A stretch of 64,000 bases of DNA, from NCBI RefSeq assembly GCF_029784155.1, contig NC_073693.1:281249456-281313455 (forward strand), given 5' to 3'. Positions 56,040-64,000 of the stretch are shown in pieces. Under the pieces are notes generated by a model. It worked only from the letters and a program-made list of their open reading frames with translations. It searched no databases and was not told where the DNA came from. Both the position numbers and the translations under genes were made by a program. Numbering within the stretch: the stretch's first letter is position 1; every line of letters begins with the position of its first letter. Origin of the DNA: Uranotaenia lowii (taxonomy: Eukaryota; Arthropoda; Insecta; Diptera; Culicidae).

Positions 56040-57923
56040 AATTACCTTCATTTCCTTCATAGAAAGTATTTAGATCCAACGATTGGTTTTCGAGATACAC
56101 GCATTTGTAACTGTCCCATTTCTAAAAGAACTAAGCTTTATATGTTTTAACATGATAGAAATGTTTCTGCCCACCAAACTGAATTCTGGCATAGCTTCCA
56201 GTTCACCTACTTGATAAGCCTGTAAACAAAATCGGTAAGAAAAAAAAACCGTTTCCAATCAAAAGTGTCTCTTTTTGGGTTCTGATCTCTGCCACGCTTG
56301 ATAAACTTCGGAGATGTCAATGAAACACAATACACGGCGACAAAGCCGCTTCGTTCCATACGCGCTTTTTCTGTGTCATTACGCAAAAAGAAGCGCAAAC
56401 CCCGACGATGCCCGTCGCTTAAACCGAACGGTGGAAAAACGGTTTTGCCACTTGTACAGTGGAAGAATTTTTTAATTAGAATTTAATTGAAAACGATTTC
56501 ACCTCTTGGCCCTTCGGTTGTTTCCTTTCGCTCTCATTGTCTGCTGCTGCTTTCTTTTGATACGATTTTTGACACGGTTCGTCTTCGTCCAGCAAACATC
56601 CGGACTACGGAATCGATGATTGAGGTCTGCAAATGACCTCCGGTTGGCTGCATCGGGCTAAGAAGGGCAGTTCCGTCAAAAGATCATGAATGCACCACAT
56701 TGACTGCGAGACGACGACAATGAAAGTGCGGCGGTCCTCATCAATCGAAATAATAGGGATATGAGCCCATTGTTGTTGTTGTTCTTCTTTTGGTCGATTC
56801 CCACAACAAGATCGCTTCAAGACCTCTTCCAGTAAGAGGGTATAGCAGTAGGACGCCTGCATTTGACCGCGTTAGTGAGATGTTATTATCGCATTTTCCA
56901 ATTTGCCAGTGTAGTATTTTTTCGGGCCGAGAATTGATCCTCTCGGGAGAAACATAACAACTTTCCGCCTGAGAAAGTGAGACGGCACTTCCGGTTCGAG
57001 TTTTTAAAATGACACTTTCAGCAGTTGACGTTAAATGGTGCTACTTGAGCGAGGAATTTCAATCAATAAAGTTGGAATTCGGTTTATGTCACAGCAGATG
57101 AGAATTCTTTTTATACCAATCTTCATTTTTCAATGAAACATTGCTTTTTATTTGAACTTTGACCAACTAATGCATCATGAATGAATCCTTTTTTCATAAT
57201 TATTGTCTCTCAAACGTCTCTACTAACTGATCATCAATGGTGATGATTCGTTGAAAAAAGGGTTACAAATCGTGGAAACATTAATTTCTCGATTTACAAC
57301 CTCAATGTGCCCAGAACAAAAATCGCGCGCGTGCCATCATCACCATCGCGAGTCGGGGCAATCAAACGCAAACAAGCATTACCAGCAGCAGTAATGTTAT
57401 TTGCATCCGAGAGTGAAAAAGAGCAATCCGCTGCGAGATTAAAACCGACCGATAAAAAATCTCATTTTCCATAAATAAATAAATGTTTGAATAAATATAA
57501 ATGGGGCCATTCGGACACTTGCAAGCTAGAATGGGAGCGAGGGGTGTTGCTCGTGTCTGTGGTCTGAACAGCTTTGGCGTACTCATAATAAACACACTAA
57601 TGTTGGAGATCACAACAATGAAATAAAGCAAAAAAAATGATTCTGTGTGATAGTGCAATTAGAGTTCACTAACTTGCTGTTTGAATACAATTAGTTCGTT
57701 AAAGTGACGAACGGAATGCAAATAAATGTGTTTATTAACAACCAAGCGGTGTTAAGCAATGTTGAAAATTTCAAAAAAAAAAATCTAGCAGCTTTAAATC
57801 ATTCTACATGACCTGCTCAAGATTATTTTCAGTAACTCGTATAATGTTTCAAAATATTTATCAATCAGTCAATTTCGCTAAGGAGGAGTCCAAAAATAAC
57901 GTAACACTCTTATTTAAGAGGAG
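56040..57923. other. Mostly unique DNA; no gene assigned
   Basis: 56280-57000 is less AT-rich than the surroundings, without transposon ends. Several minus-strand frames of 60-98 codons (56605-56862, 57362-57658) have no domain. It could hold regulatory or intronic sequence. Confidence 0.35.
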
Positions 57924-57925
57924 TA

Positions 57926-58688
57926 CACTGAAAATAATTTTCACTTAAACTCTGTAGTGAATTTTAGCTTTACGAAAATTCATGTGAATTTTAAGTGACC
58001 GTCAAGTGAAATTTTTCTTAAGTGAGCGGTCAAGTGAATAGAAAGTCATCGAGTATGTGGATTGTTAGTGTAAGCTCCAGTCTCCCAAATTTATCTGTAA
58101 AAAGCGATTTTTCTGTGATATTTTTGTATTCGAGAAGATAACACTGATTTTTTTTTGAGGTTGTATTTATTTAATCTAATTTTAACCAATCAGGTATTCA
58201 GAATCGTATTTAATTTATTTGTTTTGGCAAACAGTTCCTTGACAGGAAAAAATGTTCCGATTCCGAGAAGCAATAATCGTCGTCAAAAGCTTCTCTGAAA
58301 CCTAATAATCAGAATCTGAAAGATTTTAAAAAAAATTATAATAAAAGATTCAATCATTGATTAATTTATTATAATAACTTACGATAAACATTGCAATGCT
58401 CCCTACGTTAATTGATGATTTCTAATGAAAATTGCAATTTTTTCCTATCTCCAGTTCTACTTGTTTTTTTTTTTTGTGAATCGCTGCAAGTTCCGAGACA
58501 CGATAGAATTTCATATGCCAGACACGTAAAATTCAAGTGATGAATAAGTGGATATTGGATCATTCACTTAAAACATAAATGAGAGACAAGTGTAATGTAC
58601 ATGTGCCACTTGAAAGGAAGAAATTCACTTGTGTCTTACTTTTAAGTGAATTCTCAAGTGTATGTTAAGTGGAAATTTGGGTTCAGTG
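57926..58688. mobile_element. TA-flanked element with CACTGAA ends
   Basis: The left end CACTGAAAATAATTTTCACT and the complement of the right, CACTGAACCCAAATTTCCAC, are inverted and flanked by TA (57924-57925 and 58689-58690). AAGTGAA/TTCACTT words recur in the interior. No protein is encoded. Confidence 0.7.
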
Positions 58689-58690
58689 TA

Positions 58691-58960
58691 GGGTTAAACC
58701 ACGAGAAGGGAAAGTCGGGTAAAACGGACACCCTAAGGTTGAATAAAAATGATTAAATAGAAATCTTAAACATGTATGCAAAATACACTTTTCATAAATA
58801 GTCGAGTAAAACGTACACTGCGTAGAAAAGGTATATTTTTCCGGAAAAATTGCTGTAAAAGTACATACGTTTGTGAGTTCAGTAATTGCGAACGATTTAA
58901 ACTAAAATATAATAAACCTATTTTATAATTGAAATACCTGGAGAAACTTATGTATCCGTC
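58691..58960. repeat. End of a GGGTAAAACGGACACC-type repeat
   Basis: AAAGTCGGGTAAAACGGACA, followed later by GAGTAAAACGTACACTG, resembles the GGGG(A)-AGTGGGG-type ends common in this window. The opposite end was not found, so only a fragment is claimed. Confidence 0.4.
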
Positions 58961-59409
58961 TTACCTGCCTTAGCCACATTTTTTCAAAACGTTTGTTGCC
59001 GAAGCCCTTTGACCAAATTTCACTGAATTTCCTCCAGATGGTTAAAAAGTAGCCATACAAATACTCCACCTTTGAAAACCATAGAAATTTCTGAAAATGT
59101 TGCTAGTTATGAAATTTTGTCTGAGAAGGGAAAATTACATCAAATAATGGATCCTCAAAGTTTTTGTTTGATTTGTTCACTATTATGAGACCTTGCTACA
59201 CTAAGCTGAAAATATTCCCATTATTAGGTTTGTGTGAACCTAACACAAATATTTTTCAATAACTTGTTTATTAATAAGATCAGTTTTGTTGTGGAATCGG
59301 GCGCTGAATCCGAAAATGAAATTAAAAAAAAACTCAGTAGAACAGTTTTTGAGTTATGCTTCAATTATGAAATTTTAGAAAAATAAAAAAAAATCATTTA
59401 ATGCAAATA

Positions 59410-60517
59410 GAGTCTCCATCCCGGGATTTCCCGGTCGGGAATTCCCGAAGATTTGAAAACTATTTCATGGGAATTTCCGACATGTTTGAAATTATTTCTC
59501 TGGAAAAGCCTGATAGCCTCCGGAACCATTCATATTGTTCTTTTTGAAAATGTAGGCAAACAAAACTCATTGAGAATATGCCGATTCCTGTGGTAGTAGA
59601 CATTTTGCAGCCATTTGGAGCAATTGTTAATTTAAATAGTTAAGTTTGAAAAAAAAAAATTATATTTATATCTATACCGTTTTCATTGAAAGAAAACCCA
59701 TAACCTTTCGAAAAATATATGAAAAATCGTGCAACAGGTAGGCAAATTGTGTATTCTCGAAAATAACATTTATGCTCTAGCTTCCCTCTGGCTTTGAAAG
59801 CCGGATAAATTTCAAAACTTAAAAATGGCCAAGACATCGTTTTTTTTTCATATTAAAAACAATTATATGAAGTGTTCAGAAAAACGAAAAAAAGTTGGAT
59901 AAATCAAACAAATAAAACGATTATATTTTTAATAACCTCTAATAGCATGAATGAATTATTTGTTTGACCTGTTCAGGTTTTATTATAGTTCGTTTAACTG
60001 TTTTATTTTATCATTGTTGAAAACAGTTTGATTTATTTGATAAAAAATGAATAAAAAAACATTTTGAATAAATTATAGGTTTGTTTGCGGGAAAGGTTCT
60101 TGTTCGGATCCAATTCAAAAACCACCTTTTGAAGCAGATAAATTTTATGCAGCTCAAAACTGAAATATTTAGTGTTTCGTTCAAAGGTATAAAATTTGAT
60201 ATGAGAACTTACATTGGTTTATTTCATAATTAGAACACGATCATTCACTTGAACTATACACTTGAACCTTTCCTGCTTTAATTTTGCGCTCGAAACTTTT
60301 ACTTTGTTCTGTAATACATTTCTATTTTTTTTTATCATCGATTCAGTGCCACTTTCAATTATTTACAGTACCAATCTTCACTTAACATCGTTTATAATAA
60401 TTTTCTTATGGGATCTTAATTGACAATCGAAGTGCATATATTTTACATGGTTTTGAATATTCCCCAGGAAACAGGCCATCAAATTTCCCAATTTCCGGGA
60501 ACGGGAAATGGACACTC
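59410..60517. mobile_element. TA-flanked element with GAGT(C/G)TCCAT ends
   Basis: The left end GAGTCTCCATCCCGGGATTT and the complement of the right, GAGTGTCCATTTCCCGTTCC, are inverted and rich in CCCGG words. TA lies at 59408-59409 and 60518-60519. The 1,108-bp interior is AT-rich without a transposase. Confidence 0.7.
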
Positions 60518-60869
60518 TAAATGCAGGGGTAAGCAACCTTTTGAAACAACAGGTCAATTTTAATTTCGAATTTTTTCAGCGGGCCGCATTTGAAGTAACA
60601 CTGATTTCTTTAAATAATTTTATTAATTCATGCTGGCAAATCCCTGCTAAGCCCTTCTTTGCCAAATTGGTCACTGATTGATAATTTTTAGAGGTTTATG
60701 GATAGTATCATTACACTAGAAGTATTTAAAACATATCAACCTTTTTAACTTTTTTTTTTTAAATCAAAATACACTAAAAAAGGTTTTTAATCTAAGTTGG
60801 ACCATCAGCCGAAATCAATTAATCTTAGTAAATTTTTATGGTTATTTTTGAAAAATTTGATTTTTTCTA

Positions 60870-61351
60870 GAGATGTACCGAATAGTAGTATTCGGCGAAC
60901 GGAAGAATTTGTAAAAAAATCATATCTCAACAGAATCTAGGCATTATGCTTAAATATACAAGAGGAAAAAGAAAGTAAATAACATGAAATTAATGTTTTC
61001 ATCGAATTATAGCAGCAATGTTAAAGTCGTATCTGAGGGTTAAAGAAAAAATTATGTTTATATTTAAATTTTCTGTAACAAATCGTTTATAACCGCCAAA
61101 TCTAAAAATTTTCAAAGAGAAATTAGTTTTTGATGATTATGTAGCTTTTTCAACTTATTTTTGGATATCTTAGAAATTATCCAAAATCAGTTGAAAAGTT
61201 TGACAAGTCTGTTAGTGTATAAAATTTGAATAATAAGGCCTATTCGGCCGAATACTTGGCTCAACTATTCGGTGAGCCGAATATTCGGCTTAACGGTTTT
61301 TGGCGGTATTCAGCGCCGAATATTCGACCGACCAAATATTCGGTACATCTC
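60870..61351. mobile_element. TA-flanked element with GAGATGTACCGAATA ends
   Basis: The left end GAGATGTACCGAATAGTAG and the complement of the right, GAGATGTACCGAATATTTGG, are flanked by TA (60868-60869 and 61352-61353). The interior near both ends has TATTCGGC words (CGAATATTCGG). It is 482 bp with no coding capacity. Confidence 0.8.
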
Positions 61352-61385
61352 TAATTTTTCCTTTTATTTGTACTTCTTTGCAATT

Positions 61386-61795
61386 AGGCCGGAACAAATT
61401 TCAAATCCTTCTTTTGTCACTCGGAGTTGGAAAATCGCGAGGGGGGGGGGGGGGGGGGGACAATAAAAAATAATGCGAAAAACAAATAAATGGGAATAAA
61501 TTGCACGGAAGCTTGTATGCAACAAAAATTGCATACTATATCGTTGCACAAAACCTATAAATCAAGTAAATTTTTATCAAATAATTCAATCAAATCAAGA
61601 AAACAAGAAATGGAATAACTCCCACCTTCTTAAATTTGTTTTTTGGTCTTGTAATCTTTCAGATATTGAAATTTTTTATCGAAATTTTCATAAATTACTT
61701 AAAACTTTATTTATTTCCCCCTTCGGGTTTTTTGGAAATTTCGAAGGGGGGGGGGGGGTGTAAAAAAAAAAAGAAATTGATATTTGTTCCAGCCT
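61386..61795. mobile_element. AGGC(T/C)(A/G)GAAC-ended repeat, copy 2, with G runs
   Basis: The left end AGGCCGGAACAAATTTCAAA and the complement of the right, AGGCTGGAACAAATATCAAT, match copy 1 (51852-52262) in inverted orientation. A 19-G run lies at 61441-61459 and a 13-G run at 61746-61758. The corresponding tracts in copy 1 are interrupted C runs, so these positions expand by slippage. Confidence 0.7.
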
Positions 61796-62250
61796 TATTT
61801 GTTTTTTAAAAAAAGAGACATCATCTGCATTGCTTCTTTTTCAACAAAAACGCCAATTTTTGAAGGCCTTTCAAGACTTATAAAAGTCAATGGTGATTCC
61901 ACTGGAATGTCTCTAACGATAAGTAATGATCAGATTTTTTTATTTTGAAAATCACTGTCTTCTTGGTGCTCAACGATGAATCGTTATCGAAATTAAATGA
62001 TTTAAATTCGTCCTTTCTGTGCATATTTTTGAAAGGTTTTATTTTTATTAGTTTAAATTTGAAGTATGGAATCAAATTATGAATTGGGAGGTTGGGAAAA
62101 GTTTGAAGTTTCCAGTATTTTAAGGATTTTGAAGCAAATTTTGTTGAAAAATCTAATTTATAGTTTTGAATCCTAATTCTTAATTTTTTTCAAACAATTT
62201 CCAAGAGTTTTCTTAATTTAATTGAAATGCCACTGCGTTGCTCATCCCTG

Positions 62251-62399
62251 ATTTAATGCCATTTAGGCTATGAGTCACTACCCTTCAAAAGAATTCTCAG
62301 ATATTGTAGTTCTTTCAGAAAAGGGGAAGGTTTAATAGCGGCACGTAATCCACACAGGCGGGAAAATTTTGCCTGTCATAGCGTGAAAACTAAAAAAAA
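62251..62399. other. Short unassigned stretch
   Basis: Sequence between the hAT-type element and the transposase fragment that follows. No motif was recognised. Confidence 0.3.
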
Positions 62400-62600
62400 T
62401 TGTTCTCGGGATCTACCGATACCAGACTTAATTTTTTACTTGGCAGAAATTCAAAATCTCAAGTTTTCGCCAGCAAATCGAAGAATATTGACGAGTTAAA
62501 AGCTAACATACGAGCTGAAATAACTGCTAATAAGCTCGAAATGCTGGCCAATATTATGAAAAATTGCCGGAAAACAGCTGAATTACCTATCTCAAATTAA
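62400..62600 (+). pseudogene. C-terminal fragment of a DDE (Tc1/mariner-related) transposase
   Basis: The 66-codon frame holds SQVFASKSKNIDELKANI, RAEI and LEMLANIMKNCRKTAEL. This is the pattern at the C-termini of many insect Tc1/mariner-related transposases: a K-x-V-(Y/F)-x-x-x-P block, IDELK, then a helix ending in basic residues. It is read on the plus strand, opposite to the adjacent mariner gene, and differs from that gene's own C-terminus, so it belongs to a different element. The catalytic core was not found upstream. Confidence 0.5.
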
Positions 62601-62648
62601 ATATCTTTTTCAAGTTTAATTTGTATAAAATTCAGGGAAAATATTCAG

Positions 62649-63665
62649 TTAGGCTTCCGCTTTTCCAAATCCGAATTGCCGGGCCTTACGCTTAACCCCT
62701 GCCATCAGATTTTGTACAGCCACCTTGTCCACCTTCTTCGCCGCAGAAAGCCAGTTTGCCTTGAACTGCTCGTCCTTAGCAGTTTTTTTGGTCTTCTTTA
62801 GGTTCCGCTTGACAATAGCCCAGTATTTCTCAATTGGGCGGAGCTCTGGCGTGTTGGGTTCTTGTCTTTGGGAACCACCTGCACGTTGTATGCCGGAGTA
62901 CCACTCCATGGCCTTTTTCCGTAATGGCAAGAAGCCAATTCCGGCCAAAACAGTACGGAACAACCGTGTTTCTTCAGAAAAGGCAGCAGACGTTTATTCA
63001 AACACTCTTTCACGTAAATTTCTTGGTTGACAGTCCCGGAAGCTACGAAAATGCTGCTTTTCAAGCCACAGGTACAGATGGCTTGTCAAACCAGATATTT
63101 CTTCGCGAACTTTGACAGTTTCATGTGCTTGAAAGGTGCTACCTGCTACCTTTCCCCTTCCTTTCGTCGTATAAAACTAGTGTCCCGGAAGCTGCTTGTA
63201 GTTGGCTTTGACGTAGGTTTCGTCGTCCATTACCACGCAGTCAAACTTCGTCAGCATCGTCGTGTACAGCCTCCGGGATCGCGCTTTGGCAGTCGTTTTT
63301 TGTTTATCATCGCGATTTGGAGTCACTACCTTCTTGTAAGTCGATAGTCCGGCTCGTTTTTTGGTTCGATGCACGGTTGTAGACGATACACCCAGCTTAT
63401 TTGCGGCATCTCGGAGAGAGAGGTTAGGGTTTCGCTTGAAACTACCGGCAACTCTTTTTGTCGTCTCAGCGGCTTCCGGTTTTCGATTTCCCCACGATCC
63501 AGACTTCCTGGCTGTCGACAAACGTTCCCCAAACACTTTAATTACATTTGTAACGGTTGATTTGGCAACTTTAAGCGATTTTGCCAACTTTGCGTGCGAG
63601 TAGCTCGGATTTTCGCGATGCGCGAGCAAAACTTTGATACGCTGCTCTTCTTCCTTGGACGACAT
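62649..63665 (-). pseudogene. Mariner (ITm D37E-like) transposase pseudogene, near full length
   Basis: The cut-and-paste transposase starts at Met 63665 (MSSKEEEQRIKVLL). Two HTH-type regions are visible (HAKLAKSLKVAKSTVTNVIK and LSLRDAANKLGVSSTTVH). The linker KARSRRLYTTMLTK follows, then the first catalytic block MDDETYVKANYKQLPG and a stop at 63177. Past that, frames shift: LKSSIFVASGTVNQEIYV, then WPELASCHYG with Glu where the second catalytic Asp is expected, then PELRPIEKYWAIVK with the third acidic residue, and a normal C-terminus rich in Lys/Arg ending at 62649. The length is close to the ~340 residues usual for this group. At least three changes make it inactive. Confidence 0.85.
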
Positions 63666-63669
63666 TTTG

Positions 63670-64000
63670 ACTATTGAAGAGTGCATTCCAAAATCAAAAT
63701 AGGAGCAACATTCTACACACACACCTTCAAATTGAGGGGTGTTCAGGTTTTTTAAATGCAAAATTGGAAGAAATACGTCAAGTTGATATTGACCAAATTT
63801 TGACCGTATTACCCTTTATGCCAAATTTGGTTACATGTACTTGATAAATTCTTGAGCTTAGAGTAAAATTAGATATGTATGTCGAAGCTTAGATAATAAA
63901 AATGAGTAATGAGTAAAATAAAACAAAATAAACAAAACAAACAAACAAAGTAAAACAAAATGGATCAGGATAATGCTACTTAAAACAAAAAAAAACACAA
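63670..64000. other. Upstream flank of the mariner relic
   Basis: No inverted terminal repeat was confirmed, although a mariner end should lie within about 150 bp of the start codon. The end of the window is A-rich with AAACAAAATAAAC-type simple sequence. Confidence 0.35.

Larger units (their letters stand above)
60524..62250. mobile_element. hAT-type element carrying two nested elements
   Basis: The left end CAGGGGTAAGCAACCTTTTG and the complement of the right, CAGGGATGAGCAACGCAGTG, form an inverted pair like those of the hAT elements at 52854-54717. The 8-bp flanks TCTAAATG and ATTTAATG agree at only five positions, so the duplication is decayed or the limits are slightly off. The elements 60870-61351 and 61386-61795 lie inside it. 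No transposase is visible. Confidence 0.6.

Overview
The window looks like repeat-dominated nuclear DNA of an insect, most probably a mosquito or close dipteran. It is AT-rich and has no bacterial-style operons. It carries ITm/D37E-like mariner remnants, a BEL/Pao gag relic, an arthropod-type Helitron, tRNA-derived SINEs and many short non-autonomous DNA transposons. I found no intact host gene. The best host signals are one 161-nt exon-like segment with matching splice sites (26418-26578, minus strand) and a weaker 54-nt one (46363-46416, minus). A run of exactly 500 N (28544-29043) is an assembly gap. The species is not determinable from this alone.

Layout. 1-14.5 kb: non-autonomous elements in AT-rich DNA: a TA-flanked CCGGGCAA element, a GGGAGAGTGGGG element, a TTAA-flanked piggyBac-type element, a SINE, a tRNA-bearing hairpin element (7745-8550), a 1.7-kb hAT-type element and a CCC-ended element. 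14.5-25.3 kb: a minisatellite of 7-bp period (CACGTCT/CACTTCT) with a ~0.5-kb higher-order repeat, split by three insertions. Two are ~3-kb elements (A, B) in opposite orientation, each full of a ~137-bp repeat with a GCCATCTTG/CAAGATGGC dyad. The third (C) carries a tRNA-like sequence. 25.3-35 kb: exon candidate, Helitron end, gap, a (TTTTTGTCA)n minisatellite holding an element that itself holds a second tRNA hairpin element, then a foldback element with a nested TA-flanked element. 35-41 kb: a mariner pseudogene broken by a LINE 3' fragment and by a poly(A)-ended repeat, then a 2.6-kb non-autonomous Helitron inside an AGTTGAAT-type repeat. 42-44.2 kb: BEL/Pao gag relic with possible LTR. 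44-64 kb: a fourth CCCAAG element, hAT-type elements (two using the same 8-bp target), a second SINE copy with a perfect 12-bp target duplication, further TA-flanked elements, and three transposase fragments.

The two most unusual things are (1) a hairpin element family in which a cloverleaf-forming tRNA gene is carried as a 236-bp inverted repeat, identical by eye, with 11-13-bp target duplications, present twice; and (2) a group of five elements with different interiors but shared ends (CCCAAG(T/C)AAC or CCCAG...AAC) and consistent 2-bp target duplications, three of them inside the same heptamer minisatellite. All coordinates and matches were read by eye.
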